From the NCBI GenBank assembly GCA_014381825.1, contig JACNKX010000085.1:1-45155 (forward strand): a stretch of 45,155 bases of DNA. The letters are read 5' to 3'. Both the position numbers and the translations under genes were made by a program. Positions within the stretch are counted from its first letter, which is position 1. Each line of letters starts with the position of its first letter. The notes under the pieces are model-generated. The model made no database searches, was not told the origin of the DNA, and was given only the letters and a program-made list of their open reading frames with translations. Of this stretch, positions 1-8,054 are shown one piece after another. This stretch comes from Planctomycetota bacterium (GTDB lineage Bacteria > Planctomycetota > Planctomycetia > Pirellulales > Pirellulaceae).

Positions 1-13
1 CAACCTCGGCAGG

Positions 14-830
14 CTACCAGAACCAGAATTCACCCACAGATTCTTTTAGGGAAGCATAAATTAAGTCATCGCCAGCACCATACCCCGAAGCAAAGGCATC
101 GTCGGTATCGCCGTGGATCGTGTCGAACCCAGGGCCCCCGTATAGCTTGTCGGAGCCCCATCCTCCGTTGATGAAGTCACCACCCCCACCGCCATAGATC
201 TCGTCTACGCCGGGACCGCCGCGCAGGATATCGTCGTCGTTTTCTTCGGGTTCGCCACCAACGATGAAGTCATTCCCGAAACCTCCATCAATAGTGTCGA
301 TACCCTCGTGTCCCCAAAGGAAATCATTTCCGCTACCTCCTTCGATTATGTCGTTTTCGCCTCCGCCGTAGATCGTTTCACCAAAAAGACTCCCCTTAAC
401 TGTATCTTCATCGGGACCGGCATCGATGGTGATACTTCCGTCCAGGTTGGCGAACCCGCCGAAAAACGAGTTCACGTCTTCAAGGTCTATCGAGTCGTCT
501 CCATCAAGGCCATTGACCGAAATCGAAGTGACTGCGCTTGTGACCGCGAGATCTCCTGCCGGCGTGTCGTTCAGCCCGTCCCAGTAAACCGACCCGCTTA
601 CTTCGACATAATTCACTCCATTGATGGAGACATGCCCGACGTCTATCACGTCGTCGTCCTCCGTCCCAGTGATCACTAAGCTTCCGCCCCCCCCACGCCA
701 CGTTCACGGCAAGTAGTTGGCGAGATTCCAATGTCTCGAAGAGAATCGGTCGACTACGGTACTTCGCGCGTGAGCGCCGCTGGATACGTATAGACGAGAA
801 CACAGTCTTGATGTGCGAGCGACGTGACAT
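14..830 (-). pseudogene. LEPR-XLL / RTX-type calcium-binding repeat protein, frameshifted
   Basis: Two overlapping reading frames make one gene. The upstream frame begins at ATG 830, with GGAGG five bases before it (an ATG at 842 is also possible). It encodes a basic leader and the motif FETLESRQLLAVNVAW, which resembles the planctomycete N-terminal LEPR-XLL motif of large surface or secreted proteins. The downstream frame, ending in TAG at 14, encodes GGxGxDxxxGG nonapeptide repeats of the haemolysin-type (RTX) calcium-binding kind. The frames meet at a run of eight G on the coding strand (687-694 on +). With seven G the product would read AVNVAWGGGSLVITGTED and continue for about 271 residues. 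The repeats indicate an exported calcium-binding protein. It is short for this class and ends abruptly. It is either a real or switchable frameshift, or a sequencing error in the homopolymer. Confidence 0.75.
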
Positions 831-859
831 AGCTGCCTCCATTAGAAACGCGATAAGAA

Positions 860-2038
860 TCAGTCAACAATTAAGGTTGATCCCGGGGCAATCGTGTGGA
901 TGATGTGATACGACGTGGGCTTAAGTCCCGTCAGTTCGCGCAAACCGCTCAGCGTCTTTGAAAACGCGTAATCGGTCATCGCCTGACTGTACCAACGCGC
1001 CTTCTCGTTTGGATTCAAGTTGGGCTGGTCACGGCCATAAGGGACTTCAGTGACACGGCGTTCGCCGCGGAAGACGTCGGCTGAAGGCATGTCACCGTGG
1101 CAGCCCGGCAGCGATGCGGCACCGTGACTCTCCCCATAGCGCCGCAGGGTTCTGGTGCTGCGCACAGCCTCAATCAAGTCCTGCCGTTCATAGCCTCCCA
1201 GGATGACCCCAGCCAAAGTCGTGCCCGGCGCAACCTCAAGATCCCAACTGAGTGGATCGTAGGCCGACAGGAACAAGACGACCCGCTTGCCGGGCCGGCT
1301 GACCTTGATCTTCACGTCAGCCTCTGTCTCGCCACGCGGCACTTGTTTGCCGCCCAGTTGCCGAGCGATGTGAAAGCTGACGAAGTGCAGTTCCGCCGCC
1401 GGATCTCCTTTCGGAATCCAATCCTCCATCAAAACAATCGGCACATCGGCGAGCGCAGCGTACTGCGCTGTGTAGGAGGAGAAAGAGAGACCGGTGTGCT
1501 CCCGCATCCGCCGGGCCAACTGCGTGAATTTGTAATCTGTTTCTTCCTGCAGAAATGCCTTTCTATCGGTATTGGCACGCAGCTGAGGCCGCTCCGACAC
1601 GAGACGTTTTCCTTCGAGTACGTCACGCGAGGGCATCTTCCCTCTTGTGCCAATCATCGTACTGTCCATTGCATCTTTGTACGACAGATGCTCAATGGGG
1701 ACAGCTTCAATGTCGCCCATCACTTCCTGGTGGTAATATCCACCGACAATAATCCGTTCCAACACCGTTTCTTCCCGCACAGTGAGATGCCAGACCGTTC
1801 GTTTGCCAGCACCTAGAAAGAGCACAATGTTTGTCCCTGGGTGATCGACTACCACTCGCGCACTGCCCGCCCGTTTATCCCTTGCAAGCCGGCGCTCACC
1901 GGCGGGAAGTCCGCCGCGACCGATGCTCACACCGTGCAATTCCGGCTTTCGACTGACATCCGCTTTCAATCCCTCGAGCGACTGCGGTTCGGCCCCCAGG
2001 GCGACCGCGATCAACTGCATATAAACGACGTGGATCAA
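860..2038 (-). CDS. Exported-type protein with two copies of an unrecognised module
   Basis: This 392-residue protein has no family I recognise. It starts at TTG 2038, two bases after the stop of the upstream gene, with GGGAGAG before it; an in-frame ATG at 2020 is the alternative. The N-terminus is hydrophobic, ending near ALGAEP, so export is likely. Two similar modules follow at about residues 33-195 and 215-390. Each has an LHxVS start, a hydrophobic strand (IVLFLGAGK or VVLFLSAYDP), a GGY turn, a GxMPSxDVxxGxRxVxExP stretch and a final DYxF...R...TGLxxxSY segment. The same module occurs once in the neighbouring gene at 2041-2814, so the pair arose by duplication. The close spacing suggests one transcript. 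Function unknown. Confidence 0.8.
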   Translation of the reverse strand: MIHVVYMQLIAVALGAEPQSLEGLKADVSRKPELHGVSIGRGGLPAGERRLARDKRAGSARVVVDHPGTNIVLFLGAGKRTVWHLTVREETVLERIIVGGYYHQEVMGDIEAVPIEHLSYKDAMDSTMIGTRGKMPSRDVLEGKRLVSERPQLRANTDRKAFLQEETDYKFTQLARRMREHTGLSFSSYTAQYAALADVPIVLMEDWIPKGDPAAELHFVSFHIARQLGGKQVPRGETEADVKIKVSRPGKRVVLFLSAYDPLSWDLEVAPGTTLAGVILGGYERQDLIEAVRSTRTLRRYGESHGAASLPGCHGDMPSADVFRGERRVTEVPYGRDQPNLNPNEKARWYSQAMTDYAFSKTLSGLRELTGLKPTSYHIIHTIAPGSTLIVD

Positions 2039-2040
2039 CG

Positions 2041-2814
2041 TCAGCGTTCTCTCCCATCTTGGGGTTGGTCGGCAGGACTAACGAGCAACGGCGCTCCAGC
2101 CACTAAGATTCCGGTCTCGTCCTGAACCTCATGAACCGCGACATAGGAGGCAAAATCAAGGTCCGTAAGTTCGTGCAACACCCGTCCGATCTGGCAAAAG
2201 TAGTAGTCGTACTGCGCCTGCTCGTAAGCACGATACTCTTCGGGTCGCAAAAACCGCCCATGGGCAAATCGAAGGTCTGGCTCTCGCTCGACGATGCGTT
2301 TCCCCGCCAACACGTCGGCAGAAGGCATGAAACCATGAGTCCCAGGAATCTTTCGTCGGCCAGGGCGTTGCCTGGACGCGTCGATTACTCGCGTCATGCC
2401 GACTAACCTTTCGGCAACGCCTTGTTCGTTGTAGCCGCCTAACACAATTCCTTCCAGAGTCGTTCCCGGTTCCAATCTCACATCCCAAATCACGGGCTCG
2501 TACGAGGACAGAAACAAGATCACACGCTTGTCTGGTCGATCCAAATGAATCAGACCAATGCCGGGCCTTTGCTCTAACCTGCGCCTTGGCACTTTGCCAT
2601 AGCTGCCGTAGTAGAGACTGACGCCGTGCAGTTCCGTCCCCTCGGGAATGTCGTCCCACGCCTTGAGATTTGCCTCGGGAGCATTCGCCGAAGTAGGCGG
2701 CGTCGCTTGGGTTCGATCGCGACCGTCTGCCGACTCCGGCGGTTCCGCCGCGTAGGCTACGCTTGCGATCAAAAGCAATTGCAGTCCAAGTAGCCAATAA
2801 AGATTTCGGCCCAT
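2041..2814 (-). CDS. Exported protein with one copy of the same unrecognised module
   Basis: This 257-residue protein starts at ATG 2814, with a perfect AGGAGG nine bases upstream; the longer GTG start at 2838 would place that site inside the gene. A signal peptide is clear: MGRNLYWLLGLQLLLIASVAYA, with likely cleavage before AEPPES. A polar linker to about residue 40 is followed by one module of the kind found twice in the downstream gene: LHGVS, VILFLSSYEPVIWDV, PGTTLEGIVLGGY, GTHGFMPSADVLAGKRIVE and a final ELTDLDFASY. The GFMPSADVxxG segment is the best-conserved part. No catalytic or metal-binding motif is obvious. It probably heads a small operon with the next two genes. Confidence 0.8.
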   Translation of the reverse strand: MGRNLYWLLGLQLLLIASVAYAAEPPESADGRDRTQATPPTSANAPEANLKAWDDIPEGTELHGVSLYYGSYGKVPRRRLEQRPGIGLIHLDRPDKRVILFLSSYEPVIWDVRLEPGTTLEGIVLGGYNEQGVAERLVGMTRVIDASRQRPGRRKIPGTHGFMPSADVLAGKRIVEREPDLRFAHGRFLRPEEYRAYEQAQYDYYFCQIGRVLHELTDLDFASYVAVHEVQDETGILVAGAPLLVSPADQPQDGRER

Positions 2815-2963
2815 AAATCCAGCCCTCCTGCCAAGCACTCACAGATGTGATGCGCCCCCAACGTAGCAGCACGCTTCTGGTTCTGTCAAGAAATTACTTC
2901 TGCAATTCGACACGTCTCGGTGAACGCCACCGCGATCCGCGATATCCCGAAGGGATGCGAGCG

Positions 2964-3117
2964 ATTAGCCGGTGGTCGAGCGCAGCGAAAACCACCGGAA
3001 ATGAGAGCGAATCGTGTTCAATCCCGAAGGGATTGCAGACTGCTGGCATCCCGTTCGGGATGCTGTTCGTCGTTGGATATCCGTCCAGTGGTCGCGCTCC
3101 GCTTACCACCGGCTAAT
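2964..3117. repeat. 154-bp inverted-repeat element (REP/MITE-like)
   Basis: The element is bounded by a perfect 13-base inverted repeat, ATTAGCCGGTGGT at 2964-2976 and ACCACCGGCTAAT at 3105-3117. Inside each end is a smaller hairpin, CCGGTGGT/ACCACCGG at 2969-2998 and CCAGTGGT/ACCACCGG at 3085-3112. The centre holds the palindrome ATCCCGAAGGGAT (3021-3033) and its variant ATCCCGTTCGGGAT (3048-3061); another copy of ATCCCGAAGGGAT lies just outside at 2944-2956. Short open frames crossing it are by-products of the repeat. I infer a mobile or REP-like intergenic repeat of a kind scattered in planctomycete genomes. Confidence 0.7.
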
Positions 3118-3434
3118 TGCTGTAACCGCTCCGCGGTTGGTTGCAGCTCATGGTGGTGTTCATCGAGAAGTGTCTGCAATTCCAGACGTCGATAACCGAT
3201 CGTCATTAATATCTCGCCGATAGACCCGCGGCACAGAGTTCCGCATTTCGGATCATCGCCGGATTGGCAATTGAAACAGTACTTTGCCAACAGCGGCTTG
3301 ATGCCCGTTTCGAAAGCTTGGGGTGCGTGTTCGTCTGCGGACAGTTGTGTAAAGGCAGAAGGCAGCGCGCAGAGCAGTAAAACTGACTGCATCAATGGCG
3401 AACGGTTCAACGAATGTGCGGTTGCGGATGACAT
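3018..3434 (-). pseudogene. Remnant of a planctomycete cytochrome c (PSCyt1-type) gene
   Basis: The first 85 or so residues resemble the start of planctomycete PSCyt1/DUF1549 proteins: a hydrophobic leader (SVLLLCALPSAFTQLSA) and then AFETGIKPLLAKYCFNCQSGDD. In intact relatives the motif is CxxCH. Here the histidine is replaced by glutamine (codon CAA), so haem could not attach in the normal way. The similarity ends after about residue 95, and the rest of the frame runs into the inverted-repeat element at 2964-3117. Complete family members are several hundred residues longer. I read it as a decayed, truncated gene whose 3' end was replaced by repeat sequence. It could still be transcribed, but there is no sign of function. 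Confidence 0.55.
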
Positions 3435-3529
3435 CAGGTGGAACGGCGTATCTTCGCGAGGTTCGAAATAGAAACAGGAGGCTTACGTCTGCTGTTTCAT
3501 GATCGACTGAACTGCTGACTTTCGCAATG

Positions 3530-5107
3530 CTATCGGTCAACTTCCGCCATCTCGACCGATTTCGTCGACCCTTCGTCGTCGACGTCAAGTTCCGACACTT
3601 GCGTCGAATCAACTGCTCCGAGCGGTCGAATGCCCAGTGCTTTTGCCACAATAAAGGCAGCAACGGCACCGAAGAAGCTCAATAGCGCTCCCATCTTCAC
3701 CGAATCCTGAACCGGGCCTGGTGTCCTGAACGCTGCCGTCGAAACGAACAACGCGACAGTGAATCCTATCGACGCGATCGTACCGAGCGTGATGATATGC
3801 CGGTAGCCCATGCCCTTGGGCATTTCGAGCTTGAAGACTTTTTGCGCCACCCAAGTTAGCGCAGTGATCCCCAGCGGCTTACCGATCAACAACCCAATCA
3901 CAACCAGCCAAGTGCCGACTCCGATCGAGCTGAGCACGACGCCAGCGTTGGCCAAGCCAAAGACACCCAAAACTAACTCGACTGGATTCTTCCACCAATG
4001 TTCGAATTCGTTTAGCGTGTCGTGGCGGTTAAGTTCTTCGCGCGCAAAGATGCCGAGATCGGTGTGAGCGTGCGGCAATAACGGGATGATCGGCACGAGC
4101 CCTAGAGCTGCGTGAATACCCGCCAGATCGAACGAAATCCAGCTAAGAACTCCAGGAACCAGCAAATAGGCCCAGAAGCTTTGCACTCGCATCTTTCGTA
4201 ATCCATAAGCCATCGCCATGGCGACGGCCGTAATCAACAACCACTGCAGCTCCAGCGGCTTGCTTGGATAGGCAACGGCGAGGATCACCAAGCCAGCGGC
4301 ATCATCCGCGATCGCCAGTAACAACAAGAACGCGATGGCAGGATGTCCGCTACCAAAGATCAATCGAGCAACCAGATAGCTAAAGGCGATATCCGTTGCG
4401 CAAGGAATCGCCCACCCAGGGGCAAGTTCTCGAACACCCGCTGCATTCGGGCTGCTAAACAACATCATTCCCAACAGATACAGTCCAGCGGGCCCGAGAA
4501 TTCCGCCAAGGGTTGCCAGCAACGGGGTCGCGGCCTTGCGTGGATTCGACAGTGCTCCGCCGGGCAACAGCGATTCCCAAACTTCCTTGGCCGCGATCGC
4601 AAAGAATAGCGCCATTAAGACGTCATTAATCAGAAAATGGATCGTGATTCCATGTCGTTCGATCGTTCCGTTGGCATTAGGCATCGGACGATTAACGAGC
4701 TTGTCGATGATGTTTCCAAAGAAGCCGGAAGGGGCCGCCGGATCTACATGTGCAAGAGCAGCCGGTGTCGCATCAGCATGGTCATGACTGGTCTTCGCAT
4801 GCACATCTCCGTGCTCTGCAGCACTGGGATGTGCGTCGATATGCGAGTTATGGGTTGGATGTTCATCCGGATGCAATCCCGCCTCGTGACTATGGCCGTC
4901 GCCGTGCTCATCCCCGCCAAACAAACGGTGATGGACAAAGCTGTTGTAGCTGCCGTGATGTGTGATCTCGCCGGCGGGATTCCGCACATCGGGGTCCGTG
5001 TTCGCCCAGAGCAGGGCACCGATAGCACCCGCGATAAGGAAGACCGAATTCTCAAATAGAAATCGGATCGGACGTGGTGTTTTACTTGGCTTGGCGTCGT
5101 GTGACAT
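3530..5107 (-). CDS. nhaA: Na+/H+ antiporter NhaA with histidine-rich insertion
   Basis: This 525-residue inner-membrane antiporter exchanges sodium for protons to control internal pH and sodium. The family signature is clear. ATDIAF (Asp239) and IADDA (Asp268-Asp269) match the ion-binding aspartates of E. coli NhaA (Asp133, Asp163, Asp164), and multiple hydrophobic helices follow the usual order. It is longer than E. coli NhaA (388 residues) because about 80 residues are inserted between the first helix and the NRPMPNANGTIERHG region. The insert carries 17 histidines between residues 50 and 120 with many Asp and Glu, suggesting divalent metal binding or pH sensing on an exposed loop. There is also an acidic C-terminal tail. 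Start is ATG 5107; it appears monocistronic. Confidence 0.93.
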   Translation of the reverse strand: MSHDAKPSKTPRPIRFLFENSVFLIAGAIGALLWANTDPDVRNPAGEITHHGSYNSFVHHRLFGGDEHGDGHSHEAGLHPDEHPTHNSHIDAHPSAAEHGDVHAKTSHDHADATPAALAHVDPAAPSGFFGNIIDKLVNRPMPNANGTIERHGITIHFLINDVLMALFFAIAAKEVWESLLPGGALSNPRKAATPLLATLGGILGPAGLYLLGMMLFSSPNAAGVRELAPGWAIPCATDIAFSYLVARLIFGSGHPAIAFLLLLAIADDAAGLVILAVAYPSKPLELQWLLITAVAMAMAYGLRKMRVQSFWAYLLVPGVLSWISFDLAGIHAALGLVPIIPLLPHAHTDLGIFAREELNRHDTLNEFEHWWKNPVELVLGVFGLANAGVVLSSIGVGTWLVVIGLLIGKPLGITALTWVAQKVFKLEMPKGMGYRHIITLGTIASIGFTVALFVSTAAFRTPGPVQDSVKMGALLSFFGAVAAFIVAKALGIRPLGAVDSTQVSELDVDDEGSTKSVEMAEVDR

Positions 5108-5334
5108 GCGTAGATTCCGTTGCGATTGTCTCGTAGTTCCTGACTGCCCTCATCGCAAGTTCGCCAGCGTACCGAACGCGCAGCACGTGAGATGAGCCCC
5201 GAGAGAAGATAGGTTGGCCAGTTGGCGCAGCACGAACCGGAACCGGTCAGGAAACAAGAAACTCGCCGCGCCAGATCACCTATCGAACGAATGTACGGAT
5301 TGTGAGGCCAGATACCGCTCGCAGGTACCGACTC

Positions 5335-6795
5335 TCAACTTCGCCAACCCCGTGCCAACTCGACGAGCGTGCGAACAAAGGCACCGCTGCCACCGGCGTC
5401 AAGCCAGGGCTTCGGACTGTCCAAGAATGCTGGTCCTGCGATATCGATGTGGACCCAGGGTTTGTCTTGCACAAACTCCTCGAGAAACTTGGCCGCCGTG
5501 ATCGACCCACCCCAGCGACCCTCTCCGATATTCTTGATGTCTGCGACCTTGCTGGCGATCTGTTCACTAAATTCCGGATACATCGGTAGCTGCCAAGCGG
5601 CTTCGCCACAGAGCTGTGCTGCGTCGGAGAGTTCATCACACCAAGCCTGATCGTTCGTCATCAAGCCGGCGGTATCCATTCCAAGTGCCACCAAGCATGC
5701 TCCCGTCAGCGTCGCGAGGTCGACGATCTTCGCGGCACCCTGTTCAACCGCAACGTCGAGTACATCCGCCAAAACGAGTCGACCTTCGGCGTCGGTGTTT
5801 AACACTTCGATCGTCTTTCCGCTGCGAGCAGTCAACACGTCGCCGAGCTTAACAGCATCGCCGTTGATCATATTCTCTGTTAGACCGACCAGTCCAATGA
5901 CGTTGACGGGAAGTTGCAATTCGGCGATGGCTTGCATCGCACCGACAACGGTCGCCGCGCCTGCCATGTCACACTTCATGGCCTTCATGCCATCACTCGG
6001 TTTGATCGAGAGCCCACCTGAATCAAACGTCACGCCTTTGCCGACCAGCGCGAGTGGAGCGTCGCCTCTCTGTCCACCGTTGTGGCGAAGTATCACCAGC
6101 CGCGGCGGTCGTGTCGAACCTTGGGACACGCCCAACAAGGAACCACAACGTTCGGCCTTCAGTTTGTCTTCATCCCATACTTCCACTTCAAGCCCGCACT
6201 TGGCCGCCACATCAACAGCGACATCGGCGAACGATTCGGGATAGATTTTGTTGGCTGGTTCATTGACCAGTCGCCGCGTCAACGCAACCGCATGGCCCAG
6301 AGTTTGGCCCGACGAAAGTACCGGCTCGCCAGCCGCCGCCCAACTGATTTTCTCGAAAGGCAATAACTTCTTTTCGGCTCGATACAAATCTTGTCCTTGC
6401 GAGCCCGTCATTGATCCGCAGATTGCGGCCTCGACGAGATCCGCGTCCCAATTGTCGTTCAAGTAAAACGCAACATGAGCCCGCTGCTTCGAGGCCAGCA
6501 ATTTCGCGGGAGCCGCCGCCGCACGAAACGCTCCACGCCGATCTAGTTCATCGCGAGCCCCAAGCCCCACGAGGATCACTTGCGTCGCAGCAATGCCGCT
6601 GGGCGCAAGAATTCGAGTAAGTTCGCCAGCTTTGCCAACGATCTCCTTTGCTTCGATAAGCCCCGTGATCGCGCCAGCGGCAGCTTGATCGATCGTCGTC
6701 GCGGCTGGCTGTAATTCGCCATCTGCGTAGCAACCGACAACAACAGCATCTGCCTGGACGGATGCAGCAGACTCGTTCGTAGCACTAATCTTCAT
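5335..6795 (-). CDS. pepA: Leucyl aminopeptidase (M17, PepA)
   Basis: This 486-residue cytosolic metallo-aminopeptidase removes N-terminal residues from peptides. The C-terminal catalytic domain contains GKGVTFDSGGLSIKPSDGM, which carries the metal-binding Lys and Asp, and NTDAEGRL, the hallmark M17 motif with Asp and Glu ligands and the catalytic Arg. The N-terminal third is the variable domain of the family. ATG 6795 is preferred over the longer frame because GAGG lies eight bases before it and homology begins at MKISATN. Length is normal for the family. The gene is divergent from the DUF1499-MsrB gene; the 198 bases between the starts must carry both promoters. Confidence 0.93.
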   Translation of the reverse strand: MKISATNESAASVQADAVVVGCYADGELQPAATTIDQAAAGAITGLIEAKEIVGKAGELTRILAPSGIAATQVILVGLGARDELDRRGAFRAAAAPAKLLASKQRAHVAFYLNDNWDADLVEAAICGSMTGSQGQDLYRAEKKLLPFEKISWAAAGEPVLSSGQTLGHAVALTRRLVNEPANKIYPESFADVAVDVAAKCGLEVEVWDEDKLKAERCGSLLGVSQGSTRPPRLVILRHNGGQRGDAPLALVGKGVTFDSGGLSIKPSDGMKAMKCDMAGAATVVGAMQAIAELQLPVNVIGLVGLTENMINGDAVKLGDVLTARSGKTIEVLNTDAEGRLVLADVLDVAVEQGAAKIVDLATLTGACLVALGMDTAGLMTNDQAWCDELSDAAQLCGEAAWQLPMYPEFSEQIASKVADIKNIGEGRWGGSITAAKFLEEFVQDKPWVHIDIAGPAFLDSPKPWLDAGGSGAFVRTLVELARGWRS

Positions 6796-6993
6796 CGGAG
6801 TGACCTCATGGGCGAATCGTCGTGAACTAGGGTGGTGAGCCATTCTAGCCGTTCGTCGAAGCGGCTCCCAGGTGCGGCTGTCGACATGCTGTCCGCCTTT
6901 GCAGAAGACTTTCGCGATGCTGCTAATGACAAGACACGCTTACTGTCTAGAATGTGTAAGTTGACGGACAACTCGTTACTCGGATTACAAGGG

Positions 6994-7932
6994 ATGTGGA
7001 ACATCGTGAGTGGTCGCGGCAAAAAGATAATCATCGGGACGATCTCTATTATGGTCGTTGTGTACGGCGGCATCGTCGTAATGAACAGCTTGTCGTCTCC
7101 GTCGACAGGTGTCGGTACGGCGCTGGCGGAACTCGCTCCCTGTCCCGATAGTCCGAATTGTGTATCAACTGATGCAAGCGATTCTGCACATGGGATCGAA
7201 CCGTTGCCACTGGCCGACTCCGAGCAGCAAACGGTTGCGATACTTGCATCGTCGGTCAGCGAGTTGCCAGGAGGTCAGAGCGTTCTGACAAAGGACAACT
7301 ATCTGCATTTCGAGTTTCGCAGCCCGTGGCTTCGGTTTGTTGACGACGTCGAGTTTCTTGTCGACACGGACGAAAATGTCGTTCACATGCGTTCTGCAGC
7401 ACGCGTTGGCCGATCGGACCTTGGCGTGAATCGCGAGCGGCTTGAAGAAATACGAAGGCGATACGAATCCGCGTTACGCGCGAATGTGAAACCAGAAATA
7501 GACGAGTTCGCAACGATCGAGAAAAGCGAAGCGGAATGGCAACGGCAATTGACTCCGGAACAGTACTATGTGGCGAGGAAGCATGGCACTGAGCGAGCGT
7601 TTACGGGACCGAACTGGGACAACAAAGCGTCGGGCACTTACTTGTGCGTGTGCTGCGAATTGCCGTTATTCAGCTCTGAGACGAAGTATGAATCGGGGAC
7701 GGGTTGGCCTAGCTTTTGGAATCCACTTAAAAAGACAAGCGTCGAGATGCAATCTGACGATAGTTTCTTCTCTCGACGAACCGAGGTTCACTGCCGTCGC
7801 TGCAAAGCGCACCTAGGGCATGTTTTCGAGGATGGTCCCGACCCAACCGGGCTGCGCTATTGCATGAACGGAGTCGCCATGCAGTTTGAGCCGACGAAGA
7901 AGGAGTCCGAAGAAGCTGGCGGCGAAGAATAG
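6994..7932 (+). CDS. msrB: Membrane-anchored DUF1499-MsrB fusion (methionine sulfoxide reductase)
   Basis: This protein of about 312 residues begins with a membrane segment (residues 11-30, IIIGTISIMVVVYGGIVVM). A DUF1499 domain follows at about 45-160 (APCPDSPNCVST ... FRSPWLRFVDDVEF ... RSAARVGRSDLGVNRERLEEI), then a full MsrB domain at about 180-302. MsrB reduces the R-form of methionine sulfoxide in proteins. The zinc cysteines are C218/C221 and C267/C270; the catalytic cysteine is C290 in RYCMNGV. With the anchor, the enzyme probably sits on the outer face of the membrane and repairs oxidised envelope proteins. The role of DUF1499 is unknown. Start is uncertain: ATG 6994 precedes the membrane segment, but no strong ribosome site is seen and upstream in-frame starts exist. 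Confidence 0.88.
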   Translation: MWNIVSGRGKKIIIGTISIMVVVYGGIVVMNSLSSPSTGVGTALAELAPCPDSPNCVSTDASDSAHGIEPLPLADSEQQTVAILASSVSELPGGQSVLTKDNYLHFEFRSPWLRFVDDVEFLVDTDENVVHMRSAARVGRSDLGVNRERLEEIRRRYESALRANVKPEIDEFATIEKSEAEWQRQLTPEQYYVARKHGTERAFTGPNWDNKASGTYLCVCCELPLFSSETKYESGTGWPSFWNPLKKTSVEMQSDDSFFSRRTEVHCRRCKAHLGHVFEDGPDPTGLRYCMNGVAMQFEPTKKESEEAGGEE

Positions 7933-8054
7933 CTCGGCTCGAGCCCCATGCACTCGAAATCGGCGTAGCGGTTAAACAGAGTCGGTCGCTGCGGTCATGT
8001 AAGTGTGACACACTTTCAGCATTCGAATCGCAACGAACCCCCTAAAAAGACCCA

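Noticed and set aside
2847-3116. Overlapping short open frames in several phases
   Set aside because: They lie inside the inverted-repeat element and arise from its palindromes; no start signal or protein pattern.
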